A program made the position numbers and the translations under genes. This document shows, in pieces, positions 23,901 through 31,181 of a stretch of 34,389 nt of DNA. The stretch lies in the NCBI GenBank assembly GCA_947630755.1, contig CANRIU010000018.1, positions 1 through 34,389 of the forward strand, written 5' to 3'. A model generated the notes under the pieces. The model made no database searches. It was not told the DNA's origin and saw nothing but the letters and a program-made list of their open reading frames with translations. Source of the stretch: an uncultured Oscillospiraceae bacterium. Its GTDB lineage: Bacteria; Bacillota; Clostridia; Oscillospirales; Oscillospiraceae. The stretch's first letter is position 1. Each line of letters starts with the position of its first letter.

Positions 23901-26900
23901 GGAATTTCTCATAGTTGCCGCTTCCGGTGATGCTCACCTTCATCTTCCCGGCGTCGGTCCAGGTCTCGCCGTCGGAGGAGAGCTGGAGCACGGGGGTGGC
24001 GGGCTCGCCGATTCCGGAGTTCCTGCGGGTCTTTTCGGGCAGGATCTTGCCCACGAGGAAGTCTATTGCCGCCCCGGTGATGTTGTAGTCCTCGCCGAGG
24101 TCAACGGTGATGTAGTTTCCGCTGTTGAGGAACCCGTCGTCAAAGGTCCCTGTCTGCTGCGTGCCCTCCCAAATGCGGCTGAAGCCCACGAAGGAGGAGC
24201 CGGCGGCGTTGACGCTGTTGTAGCCTGCGGGCATGTCCCCGTCCACAAGGACGGCTGTGATCTTATTGGCGCTCTCAAGTCCCGTCACGCCCGCGGCGTT
24301 GGGCTCGCCCGCAAGTCCGACGCTGACCATATCCCCGGTGAGGGCGATGGGTCCGGCGGCGTCGCTGGCGGCGGCCTTTATCTCCACCTCGTCGAACATG
24401 ACGAAGCTGTATGTGGTGCCTGCGGCGGTGTTCGCCTCTCTGACAAACTCGAACCGCACATAGCGGGCGGCGATGTTTGTGGTGAAGGTGTAGGTCTGCT
24501 TCTCATAGTGGTAGGGGTAGAGCATGGAAACCTCGGGCTCCACGTTCAGCGCGGTCCAGCTCTCGCCGTCGTTGGAGGCCTTGACCACAAGTCCCGCGGG
24601 GGCGCCGATCCCGGCGTTGCGGGTGCCGTTTAAGTCCGCTCCGGCAACGAAGTCAAGGGAGAGGCTTGTCACATCGCAGATCTGTCCCAGGTCCGCCTCA
24701 AGGAAGTAGCCGTCGTTGGCGTACTCCTTGCCGCCCTCGGGGATGTCCTCCCAGGTGCGAAGGAAGCTCAAATAGGTGGAGTCGGGCTTGTTGAAGCTGT
24801 TGTCGTAGGTGGGGGCCGTGTATCCGTCCAGAAGCTTGCCGATGAGGCCGTTGAGAGTCTCCAGCCCCTTCAGTCCCTCGGCGTTGGGCTTGCCGAGGAA
24901 TCCGAGGGTGAGCATATCCTCGGTTATCTCCACTAAGGGCCTGCCCTTTGTGGCGGCGTCAATGGTTATCTCATCAAAGCAGATGAAAGCGTAGGTGTTG
25001 TTCTCGTTCTGCTTGTCGAGCTTAAACTCGAAGCGGACAAAGCCCGCGGCGGCGCCGTTGAGGCTGGCGCTGTAAAGCCTGTTCATCTGTCCGGTGGAGG
25101 AGCAGGGGGTCTCCTTCACCTCGTTGAGCTTCGCCTCGGTCCACTTCTCCCCGTCGCCGGAGGTCAGGATCTTAAACTCCCTGGGGCCGCCGACGCTGGC
25201 GGAGACGTAGGTGATGAAGTTCATGGTGATGTCCTGAATGGGGTACTGCCCGCCCAGGTCAAACTGGACGAAGTAGCCGCTGTCGCCCCAGCCCTTGTTG
25301 TAGGCGTCAGCGCTGTACGCGCCCTCCCAGCCGTAGTTGAAGCCGATGCAGGCGCCATTATTTATCGGGTCGTACTTGTTGGAGTAAATGCCGTCGATGA
25401 GCACGCCCTTGGCGGCGTTTATCTTTGCAAGGTTCGTCTCGCCGTCGGCGTTGGGCTTGCCGAGGAAGCCGATAGTCATCATATCCTCGGTGAGCTCCAG
25501 CTTCCCGCCCTCCCCGGAGGGATCGTCGGTGGACTCCTTCGGCAGCTCCACCGTGGCGGAGACCGCGTTGCCCTTTATGTAGTTATAGACCTTGAAGTAC
25601 ACGTCGTGGAGGGTCCCCTTGTCGTAGGCCACCTCGGAGAGCCCGTCGGTGCCCCAGTACCACGCCTGAGGGGCGTTCCGGTACTCTTTGGAAACTCCGG
25701 TGTTCAGGTAGCGGTCGAAGGTCTCCACATACCCGGCCTTGTTGCTTCCCATCCACTCCATCTCGATGCCGAGGCCGTATTTTTTGGCCTGATCGGCGGC
25801 GTTGTCCATACGGTCCTGCCCGTAGCCGTAGCCGTTGGGCTGCATCACCGCGTAGTCAAAGCCCAGGTCCCTCCAGATCTTGAAGCCGTTGACGGTGTAG
25901 TAGGGTATCCAGTAGGAGCTGTATTTTCCGTCGCCCACAAGGTCAAGGACCATGTTGTAGGCCTTTATGGACTGCTCCGCATATTTGTCGTTGGCGATGT
26001 TGACCTGCTCCTCAAAGAAGTAGAAGCCGTCAAGGTAGATGTTCTCATAGCCCTTCGCCTCAAAGCGCCTCACGGCCTCCTCCATGTACCACAGGTACGC
26101 GGAGGCTCTGTCGGAGAGGGTCTTGTTTATGTCCTTATCATGTCCGTCGAGGGTGAAGTCAAGGTGCTTCGCCTCGTCGAGGGTGGTGACCTCCACCTTC
26201 ACGTCCTTGCCGTTTACCGTGACATTGACATACTTGTCGCCTGCCTGAAGCTCGCCCCAGTCGGACTGGCTGCAAATGGCGGGGTAAACGGGGATCTTCG
26301 CCGCGACGGTGTGCCCGGAGATGTCCTCCTCGGTGAGCTTATTTAAGGTGTTCGGCGTAAGCTCGCTCTTTATCTCCCCCACAGCCTTGTCCAGGGCGTC
26401 GATATTGGTCTCGCCGTCGGTGTCGTTGTCGGGGTCGTCAAAGGCGTCGTCGAGCCACTCTATCCACTCCTTCTTCCCGGCGAGCCTGTTGTCGGGATAG
26501 GAGGAGTTTAAGAGCATCAGGGTCTCGTCGGAGGCCCAGCCGTGGCCCATGAAGGTCACGGAGTCATAGAGCCAGTCGTAGGGCGTCCCGTCCTGGTCCA
26601 CAAGGGCGACCACGGCGCGGAAATCCTTCACTGTCTTCTTTGTGGGGAGGAGGTCCTTCCCGTAGCGCCCCCAGCCCTCGTAGGCGAGGAAGTCGTGCTT
26701 TATCCCGCCGGACATCTGGGTGGTGGGCCACTCGTTCACCGCGCCAAGGTCCGTGCCGAACTTCTCGCCGCTCTCAAGGTCGTCAGGCTCGGCGGCGGGG
26801 GTGGTGGAGCCCAGTATGGACACCTCGTCCATAAACACCCACACGTTCACGGGGAACACTATCTTAATATACTTTGCGTTGAAGTTGAGGTTTTTCTCGG

Positions 26901-27498
26901 CAAGGTGCCCGCCGTCCAGGGCGTAGCCGACCTGCTCACGGCCCGTTATCTCGGTGACGTGGGCCGCAAGGTAGAAGTCCTCGCCGTTCTCGGAGAGGTA
27001 GAAATCCATGTAGGGCACGGCGTCGATGCCGTAGCTCTCCTTGTCCCTCTCCCTAACATCGGTGTCGCTTATACCGATGCTGGCGTCTATCTGCCTTATG
27101 TTGTAAAGGCCGCCCAGGTCCGCGGTGATGGCGCGGCTTGTCCCGCGGAAGATGTTGAGGAAGAGCCCGCGCCCGCCCTCGGTGTCACTCCAGCTCTTTC
27201 CGACCCAGCCGGAGTCGGCGGCAAAGAGCTCGGTGTGGTCCTTCATGAAATTGCCGTCGAAGATACGCCCCGCCGTGGTGGTTTCCACTGTGCGGATCGG
27301 ATCTCCGTTGCCGTTATAATTCCAGGATTCGTTCTCAATGTAGTAGTCTGTGATTTTTGCGTTTCCGGTGAGGCTCACAAGCCCTGACGCCGGGTCGTCG
27401 TCCTCCAAGGCTGTCACCGTGGACGGCAGCAGCGAAGCGACCATCGCCAGCGCCAGGATACAGGTGACAAGCTTTGAAAGTGCCCTGTGCTTTCTCAT
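20995..27498 (-). CDS. Giant wall-anchored surface protein with duplicated discoidin-like + DUF4855 modules
   Basis: This 2167-residue exported protein has a signal peptide (about 1-30). Module 1 has an F5/8 type C (discoidin)-like domain (about 43-229) and a DUF4855-like domain (about 269-620). Three shorter discoidin-like repeats follow (starting about 666, 856 and 1051). Module 2 repeats the pair (about 1261-1451 and 1486-1834), and a fourth short repeat starts near 1876. The two DUF4855 copies are close, sharing AVMQPNGY, KKYGLGIEMEWMG and APQAWYWGT. A Pro/Glu/Asp-rich spacer (about 2066-2130) leads to TPATG (2131-2135), a hydrophobic helix and RKRR, a sortase-type sorting signal. Likely a carbohydrate-binding, possibly glycoside-acting, wall protein. 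GAGGTAGGA precedes the ATG. Confidence 0.88.
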   Translation of the reverse strand: MRKHRALSKLVTCILALAMVASLLPSTVTALEDDDPASGLVSLTGNAKITDYYIENESWNYNGNGDPIRTVETTTAGRIFDGNFMKDHTELFAADSGWVGKSWSDTEGGRGLFLNIFRGTSRAITADLGGLYNIRQIDASIGISDTDVRERDKESYGIDAVPYMDFYLSENGEDFYLAAHVTEITGREQVGYALDGGHLAEKNLNFNAKYIKIVFPVNVWVFMDEVSILGSTTPAAEPDDLESGEKFGTDLGAVNEWPTTQMSGGIKHDFLAYEGWGRYGKDLLPTKKTVKDFRAVVALVDQDGTPYDWLYDSVTFMGHGWASDETLMLLNSSYPDNRLAGKKEWIEWLDDAFDDPDNDTDGETNIDALDKAVGEIKSELTPNTLNKLTEEDISGHTVAAKIPVYPAICSQSDWGELQAGDKYVNVTVNGKDVKVEVTTLDEAKHLDFTLDGHDKDINKTLSDRASAYLWYMEEAVRRFEAKGYENIYLDGFYFFEEQVNIANDKYAEQSIKAYNMVLDLVGDGKYSSYWIPYYTVNGFKIWRDLGFDYAVMQPNGYGYGQDRMDNAADQAKKYGLGIEMEWMGSNKAGYVETFDRYLNTGVSKEYRNAPQAWYWGTDGLSEVAYDKGTLHDVYFKVYNYIKGNAVSATVELPKESTDDPSGEGGKLELTEDMMTIGFLGKPNADGETNLAKINAAKGVLIDGIYSNKYDPINNGACIGFNYGWEGAYSADAYNKGWGDSGYFVQFDLGGQYPIQDITMNFITYVSASVGGPREFKILTSGDGEKWTEAKLNEVKETPCSSTGQMNRLYSASLNGAAAGFVRFEFKLDKQNENNTYAFICFDEITIDAATKGRPLVEITEDMLTLGFLGKPNAEGLKGLETLNGLIGKLLDGYTAPTYDNSFNKPDSTYLSFLRTWEDIPEGGKEYANDGYFLEADLGQICDVTSLSLDFVAGADLNGTRNAGIGAPAGLVVKASNDGESWTALNVEPEVSMLYPYHYEKQTYTFTTNIAARYVRFEFVREANTAAGTTYSFVMFDEVEIKAAASDAAGPIALTGDMVSVGLAGEPNAAGVTGLESANKITAVLVDGDMPAGYNSVNAAGSSFVGFSRIWEGTQQTGTFDDGFLNSGNYITVDLGEDYNITGAAIDFLVGKILPEKTRRNSGIGEPATPVLQLSSDGETWTDAGKMKVSITGSGNYEKFLYTIDTVGSARYVRFAFSRLVLDPEVYNGTDTWLMIDEVSVNGARPAAAAPETPDTPDVDENRLTRDAEITQWALSDTTWHYNNNQSLPLVEEVEEKSRDRLIDGVYARDYPERFTNEAKWVGKSWDDLSSGRGLYINAYHGGERDIIVDLGGLYNITEVGMSMGISDPTRVTLRGEESYGIYAPNTLKIALSEDGESFYNIGELTEVERESLGYSLDAGVMRFTGLNYNARYIRLVFDVEVFVFPDELIVEGSRTPSGDADDLTKLEKFGEEKNIVNTWPTYEESKQIHHDYLAYQGWGTVNGAITEIFRTVKDMRAVAAYIDNEGNPLDWLYDSITFMGHGWTKDKSTYLLNSSVPNGPYADREDWEAQLDHTFNYKDNGDPTGVDALEEAMRQLKGELRPSGLNGLTQEEINNHRIAIKIPVYPAVPVQDKWGSLKAGEKYVTVTRDDEGKLSYTVSVLEEDRVLDFTLQGHGGDVDATLSDRASVFLWYMEEVVDVFEAKNYQHIYLDGFYYFEEKASIASDRIIYDTIRVYNMMVDEVGEKYSSYWIPFYTAEGYRDWASYGFDYAVMQPNGYNYDQKRMDTAASLAKKYGLGIEMEWMGNKPGYVDTFRSYLQTGISTGYQAAPQAWYWGTWDFTNMAYNEGTGEGLRDIYDYTYKYIKGFNNIDAELDTVRLEGGDLTVGLIGEMNDTGKAKLEEIGALKGKLVDGAYGGGYKYNMNTAGGPYLGFQRGWEAGDTATTFLNSGYYVTADLGTAHELSRASIDFVVCDGPGMGGPEGLKLLISNDGENWTEVGAFAEPDVTLAADDTRFEKHLYTMKLEGLTARFVRFEFKRAIQESKNEPYTFIMLDELTVCGTAVVTQSAPGPVFPANPVTPAAPGTSEDPGAEIPDEETPLAPDPGTPEEPGTEIPDDDVPLDSGEDVDKDDTPATGDDSLPMPLLIAVMALSLAAFAATCLIPGRKRR

Positions 27499-27755
27499 TT
27501 TTCCTACCTCATTTCTGAAAAAATTTTCGGCTGGACTGTTCGCCCGAGCCGTGTCTCATGGGCCCATTATAGACTAAAAAATACCAAAAAAGAAATGAAT
27601 ATTTTCAAAAATACTTGTCAAATCGTACAAATACCCGGCAAATAATAGATATTTCTTCAACTATTTTACTGCCGATTTGCTGATTTTTCTCATTATTTCA
27701 AAAAAATTTTGGAAATAAATTTCAATTTTTTAAATTTTCCCCGCGCCGGGCCGAG

Positions 27756-27845
27756 ATTTGGGTGCGGTCAGGCGCGGATTTCGTAAAAATTTCCCGAAAT
27801 TTGGGCGCGGTCAGGCGCGGATCTCGTAAAAATTTCCCGAAATTT
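27756..27845 (+). repeat. 43-bp tandem repeat (two units) with internal palindromes
   Basis: Two units start at 27756 and 27799 and differ at only a few positions (GGGTGCGG against GGGCGCGG, GGATTTCG against GGATCTCG). Each ends in the palindrome AAATTTC-CC-GAAATTT shared with the unit border (27787-27802 and 27830-27845). The second palindrome abuts a TTGACA at 27845-27850. Confidence 0.85.
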
Positions 27846-27888
27846 TGACAAAAACCACCTTGATTTGGCAAAATATCCGCGGCCGGGG

Positions 27889-27917
27889 TTGCGATTTTTT
27901 AAAAGAAGTGATATACT
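27889..27917 (+). promoter_or_regulatory. Promoter of the exbB/exbD-like operon
   Basis: TTGCGA (27889-27894), 17-bp spacer and TATACT (27912-27917). A second candidate is TTGACA (27845-27850) with CAAAAT (27869-27874), 18-bp spacer. Confidence 0.55.
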
Positions 27918-27992
27918 TCCGTAAAACGGAGGGCGGCGGGATCCGGCGTATTTTCCTGTGTCCCCGTACAACGCAGGAAGGGCGGCGGAAGT

Positions 27993-28571
27993 GTGCTTTT
28001 CATATCAAAGCTCCTGGCGGCGGTGCTCAATCCCGCAATAATCATTCTCATGGCGGCGGAGCTGCTTCTGGCCTGCGCCTCCGTGCCCAGGCTCCTGGCC
28101 TCCAGGCGGGAGCTGGGGACCCTGACGGGTGTCAAGAGGAAGCTGGAGAGCCGGCGCCGCAGCCCCTCAAGGCGGATAACCGACGTGGTGAGCATCACCA
28201 CCGAGGAGGACTGGGAGTCCTACGTCCGCTTCCGGGAGACGTACCGGAGGCGCCTGAAGCTCTACGACATTTTTGCCTCGGCGGTGCAGCTTTTCACCCT
28301 TCTCGGGATACTTGGCACGGTGGCGGGGCTTTACATCGCGCTGAGCTCCGCCGAGGGCAGCGCCCGGGACATAACCTACGAGGGCATCGGCTTCGCCCTG
28401 AGCTCCACTATCCTTGGCATTATCGGCGCCGTGGTGTTCAAGACGGTGGATATGTTCACCGTCACGCTCATTCTGAACCCCATTGAGGACACCCTCGACC
28501 TTTTTGAGAAGGACTACGGGGTGAAAAACGACTCCATAAAGGGCGAGGAGGCCCGGGAGGCCGGGGAATGA
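27993..28571 (+). CDS. MotA/TolQ/ExbB-type proton channel protein
   Basis: This 192-residue protein has three predicted helices: about 10-30, about 95-118 with LFTLLGILGTVAGLYIAL, and about 131-150 with GIGFALSSTILGIIGAVV. The last two segments match the pore-lining helices of TolQ/ExbB, which assemble as a pentamer and conduct protons together with ExbD/TolR. A basic, Arg-rich cytoplasmic region lies between helices 1 and 2. The start is a GTG at 27993 with a GGAAGG-type ribosome binding site. It overlaps the ExbD-like gene by 4 bp (ATGA). ExbB-like motors normally act across a Gram-negative periplasm, so the target here is unclear. Confidence 0.85.
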   Translation: MLFISKLLAAVLNPAIIILMAAELLLACASVPRLLASRRELGTLTGVKRKLESRRRSPSRRITDVVSITTEEDWESYVRFRETYRRRLKLYDIFASAVQLFTLLGILGTVAGLYIALSSAEGSARDITYEGIGFALSSTILGIIGAVVFKTVDMFTVTLILNPIEDTLDLFEKDYGVKNDSIKGEEAREAGE

Positions 28572-29113
28572 GGCGCCGCCGGGGCTCCGGCAGGGAGGAG
28601 ATAAACCTGACGCCGCTGCTGGACGTGCTCTTCTCCATACTGTTCATTGTGCTGCTCGCCGGGGCGCGGATGGAGCAGGACCGGGTGGACGAGGCAAAGG
28701 CCGAGGCCGACGGCCTCCGGCAGGAGCTCTCCCAGGCCCAGGACACCGCCGAGGGGTACAAAATGCAGCTTGAGAGCATGGAGGTATTTGAGGAGGAGGC
28801 CACGGTGCTGACCCTCCGCAACACCTCCGGCGAGGGAGGGCACAGGCTGCTTATCTCCCGGGACAACGACGCCTCCGCCGAGGTGATCCCACTGGGCCCC
28901 GACAGGCTGGAGAACGTGAAGGCGCGGCTTCGTGCGCTGGTGGAGGGGGAGCTGGACGGCTCCGGGGCGCCGGTGTTCGTGGTGTTCCACTGTGACCGGG
29001 ACGCCATCTACCGCCGGGAGTACGAGGCGCTGACGGACACGCTGTCGACCCTTCAGCGGGATAACAAAGAGGTATTTTTCAAGCTTTTAAACAGGGAGGA
29101 AGAAACAAAATGA
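28568..29113 (+). CDS. ExbD/TolR-like protein
   Basis: This 181-residue protein begins with a basic tail, then EINLTPLLDVLFSILFIVLL. That is the ExbD/TolR transmembrane signature, with the functional Asp19 that carries protons. A charged coiled-coil-like stretch (about 36-75) follows. The C-terminal region (about 135-175, VFVVFHCDRDAIYRREYEAL-type) resembles the extracytoplasmic ExbD domain. The 4-bp overlaps with both neighbours show a tightly coupled three-gene unit. Together with the ExbB-like protein it should form an ion-driven motor. The presence of the key Asp makes this call fairly firm. Confidence 0.82.
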   Translation: MRRRRGSGREEINLTPLLDVLFSILFIVLLAGARMEQDRVDEAKAEADGLRQELSQAQDTAEGYKMQLESMEVFEEEATVLTLRNTSGEGGHRLLISRDNDASAEVIPLGPDRLENVKARLRALVEGELDGSGAPVFVVFHCDRDAIYRREYEALTDTLSTLQRDNKEVFFKLLNREEETK

Positions 29114-29520
29114 AAAAAGTGATTGCAATCGTGCTTGTTGTGGCGGTGGTCGGGGTCGTAGTGTACCTGTTCGCCATGGGCAACGGCTTCGGCTTCGGCA
29201 AGGGCAGCGGAGAGGGCGACGTCCCCGCGGACAGTCAGGATGAGCCCGAGACGCCCGAGGAGCCGGAGGAGCCCGAGGAACCGGAGGAGCCGGAGGAGCC
29301 CGGCGAGGGCGGCGCCGTCAGGGTCACTGTCCGCGAGGACACGGTGACGGTTGACGGGAAGGAGTTTAAGGACGCCGACGCCCTCCGGGAGTACATCGAG
29401 AGCACAAACACCGACGGCAAAACCTATGAGCTCTACGAGGAAAACGCCATCCTCTCCACCTACGAGTGGGCGGTGAAGGTCTTTGAGGATCTGAGCATCC
29501 CTCTTAAGACCGAGGCATAA
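29110..29520 (+). CDS. Membrane-anchored protein with Glu/Pro repeat linker and ExbD-like distal domain
   Basis: This 136-residue protein has one N-terminal helix (about 3-22), a Gly-rich stretch, and a rigid EEPEEP-repeat linker (about 45-64). A small distal domain follows (about 69-133: RVTVREDTVTVDGKEF, then STYEWAVKVFEDLSI), which resembles the beta/alpha domain of ExbD/TolR proteins. Unlike the ExbD-like gene its helix lacks an Asp, so it would not carry protons. It may be an accessory arm that reaches through the wall. It overlaps the upstream gene by 4 bp. The ExbD-like fold is inferred from pattern, not proven. Confidence 0.7.
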   Translation: MKKVIAIVLVVAVVGVVVYLFAMGNGFGFGKGSGEGDVPADSQDEPETPEEPEEPEEPEEPEEPGEGGAVRVTVREDTVTVDGKEFKDADALREYIESTNTDGKTYELYEENAILSTYEWAVKVFEDLSIPLKTEA

Positions 29521-29526
29521 AACAAG

Positions 29527-29555
29527 CAAAAAAATCCCGCTAGGGCTTTTTCGAC
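29527..29555 (+). repeat. Dispersed palindromic element, copy F (right-end fragment)
   Basis: AAAAAAATCCCGCTAGGGC followed by TTTTTCGACAG matches the tail hairpin of copies A and B with the left arm degenerate. It lies directly after the ExbD-like operon. Confidence 0.5.
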
Positions 29556-29560
29556 AGTAT

Positions 29561-29595
29561 AAAAAATGCGTCAGGCACAGCCTGACGCATTTTTT
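29561..29595. terminator. Bidirectional terminator between the ExbD-like operon and the abrB-like gene
   Basis: A perfect 15-bp stem (AAAAAATGCGTCAGG at 29561-29575 with its complement at 29581-29595) around a CACAG loop supplies U-runs on both strands. Confidence 0.92.
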
Positions 29596-29628
29596 ATTCA
29601 AGCGCCGTGTGTCGGCGCGCATGGTTTT

Positions 29629-29820
29629 TCACTGCCCCTGTCCGGCCTGCGCCTCCACGTCGTCTCCGGGCGCGGCAGTCTCCGTCTCACTCAGCTTCTC
29701 CACCACTATTTTTCCCTCGTCCTCGACGAGCAGAACGCTGTCACCCGATTCCAGTTGGAGCAGTGCGCGTATCTGTACGGGTATAGTGATCTGTCCGTCG
29801 GTGATCCTCACAAGCTCCAT
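29629..29820 (-). CDS. AbrB/SpoVT-type transcription regulator
   Basis: This 63-residue protein has a swapped-hairpin AbrB DNA-binding domain in residues 1-42 (MELVRITDGQITIPVQIRAL, then GDSVLLVEDEGKIVVEKL) and a short acidic tail. The consensus QITIPVQIR matches MazE/SpoVT-AbrB proteins. AGGGGTGG precedes the ATG. No toxin gene adjoins it, so it is probably a stand-alone regulator rather than an antitoxin. Its promoter is bracketed by 10-bp inverted repeats, suggesting autoregulation. Confidence 0.88.
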   Translation of the reverse strand: MELVRITDGQITIPVQIRALLQLESGDSVLLVEDEGKIVVEKLSETETAAPGDDVEAQAGQGQ

Positions 29821-29831
29821 AAGACCACCCC

Positions 29832-29905
29832 TTTTTACGGAAACATTACAACGCCGGCACTTATTTCCCCTTTATATAAATAGATTAAAGTAAACTCCGT
29901 AAAAA
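29832..29905. promoter_or_regulatory. Widely spaced inverted repeat around the abrB-like promoter
   Basis: TTTTTACGGA (29832-29841) and TCCGTAAAAA (29896-29905) are perfect 10-bp complements 54 bp apart. One arm lies in the promoter spacer, partly overlapping the -35, and the other just upstream of the ribosome binding site. This suits looped binding by a dimer or tetramer. Confidence 0.55.
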
Positions 29906-29910
29906 GTCAA
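29882..29910 (-). promoter_or_regulatory. Promoter of the abrB-like gene
   Basis: On the minus strand TTGACT (29910-29905), 17-bp spacer and TAATCT (29887-29882, weak -10). Confidence 0.45.
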
Positions 29911-30114
29911 GAGAAAATTGCGATTGTTCACAAAAAACTTTATTTTTTACCATTTTTTCTCCATTTCCCCGGCGTCAGAGGACCTCGTCGGCGGGAAAAA
30001 CCAGCCGCTCTGCGCGTTTTGATGCAGGCGCTTTTCAGTTTCGATGCCGGGCCTCCTTATAATAAATTCCAATGCGGAGCACCGCTTTAAAGAGCATTAT
30101 TCTGGAGGCGCGTC

Positions 30115-31161
30115 ATGGAGCTTGTAAGGGACGCCGGGACATCCGGCGAGTACATATCGTTTCTCGAGAGCCACCCCCGGGGGCACTTTCTCCAGCTCCC
30201 GGAGTGGGCGCAGGTGAAGTCCGGCTGGCGGGGCGAACAGATAGTCTCCCGCGGCGGGGACGGGGCGATACGGGGCGGGATGAGCCTTCTCATCCGGCGG
30301 CTGCCCGTGTTCGGAGATCTCGCCTACTGTCCCCGGGGCCCGGTGTGCGGCCATGACGACATGGATGCCATGGCGGAGCTCACCGATGGCTGCCGGGAGC
30401 TCATGGGGCGGTACGGGGCCTTTGCCGTGAGGGCGGAGCCGGACTTTCCCGAGGGGGACGAGGTCTTTCGGGCCTGCATGGAGTCCCTGGGCTGGCGCTT
30501 TCGCCCCTGCCGGGACGCCTTTGACACGGTCCAGCCAAGAAGCCTCTTCCGCCTGAGACTCTCCGGTAGGACGGAGGAGGAGATATTCGCCGGGTTCCAC
30601 AAAAAGCTCCGGTACAACATACGTCTCGCCCTGCGCCGGGGCGTGTATGTGGAGGAGGGGCGGCGGGAGGATCTGGCGGCGCTCTCCGCGCTCATGGATG
30701 TCACCGCCCGCCGGGACGGGTTTCTCGGCCGGGGGCTGGCATATTTTCAGAGGTTCTGGGACTGTCTGGGCCCCGGCAGGGTGAGCCTGCTGCTGGCGAA
30801 GCTGGACGGCAGGTGCCTCGCCGCCGGGCTCTTTGTGAGCTTCGCCGGGAGGACCTGGTACTCCTACGGCGCCAGCGCCGACGAGGGCCGTGAGGCCATG
30901 CCCTCCCACCTTCTCCAGTGGGAGGCCATCCGCCGGGCGCTGCGGCGGGGTGACAGGGTGTACGACCTCCGGGGCTTTCTCGAGCGTGGCGAGGAGGACC
31001 CCTCCGGGCTCTATCGGTTCAAAAAGCAGTTTGGCGGGGACCTGGTGCGCCTTGTCGGTGAGATGTACCTGACGCCCCGCCCCAGGCTCTACGCCCTTGA
31101 GCGGCGGGTCGAGAGGGGCTGGCGGAGGCTCGCCCCGGCGAGGGAGAGGCTGCGCAGATAG
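30115..31161 (+). CDS. FemAB/FemX-type peptidyltransferase (aminoacyl transfer to wall precursor)
   Basis: This 348-residue protein of the Fem family uses aminoacyl-tRNA to add amino acids to the peptidoglycan stem peptide. Family features are HFLQLPEWAQVKSGW at the N-terminus, the paired GNAT-like domains, FHKKLRYNIRLALRRGV in the middle (a classic Fem segment), and YDLRGF followed by GLYRFKKQFGG near the C-terminus. GGAGG precedes the ATG by 7 nt, and a TATAAT lies at 30058-30063. The amino acid added cannot be told. The C-terminal tail is Arg-rich. It ends 20 bp from the convergent YolD gene without an evident terminator. Confidence 0.9.
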   Translation: MELVRDAGTSGEYISFLESHPRGHFLQLPEWAQVKSGWRGEQIVSRGGDGAIRGGMSLLIRRLPVFGDLAYCPRGPVCGHDDMDAMAELTDGCRELMGRYGAFAVRAEPDFPEGDEVFRACMESLGWRFRPCRDAFDTVQPRSLFRLRLSGRTEEEIFAGFHKKLRYNIRLALRRGVYVEEGRREDLAALSALMDVTARRDGFLGRGLAYFQRFWDCLGPGRVSLLLAKLDGRCLAAGLFVSFAGRTWYSYGASADEGREAMPSHLLQWEAIRRALRRGDRVYDLRGFLERGEEDPSGLYRFKKQFGGDLVRLVGEMYLTPRPRLYALERRVERGWRRLAPARERLRR

Positions 31162-31181
31162 CCGCCCCGGCCTTCCGGCGT

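Larger units (their letters stand above)
27499..27992. other. Long divergent intergenic region upstream of the giant gene and the exbB-like operon
   Basis: The 494 bp are AT-rich, about 27580-27740 strikingly so. On the left a minus-strand TATAAT (27571-27566) is the only clear promoter part for the giant gene; a TTGACA (27621-27616) is too far away to pair with it. On the right are a 43-bp tandem repeat with palindromes and the exbB-like promoter. No coding region is supported. Confidence 0.6.

Noticed and set aside
20980-24633. A 1217-codon open frame on the plus strand opposite the giant surface protein
   Set aside because: It is a codon-bias shadow in GC-rich DNA: low-complexity Val/Gly/Leu/His-rich translation, no ribosome binding site and no recognisable domain, while the minus frame has clear domains, a signal peptide and a sorting signal.
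27993-29520. A Zorya-like antiphage system (ZorA is MotA-like)
   Set aside because: The second gene is ExbD/TolR-like without an OmpA-type peptidoglycan-binding domain, and no helicase or nuclease genes follow.
29629-29820. A toxin-antitoxin pair based on the AbrB/MazE-like protein
   Set aside because: No toxin-sized gene is adjacent; the neighbours are a terminator and a FemAB-type gene on the other strand.
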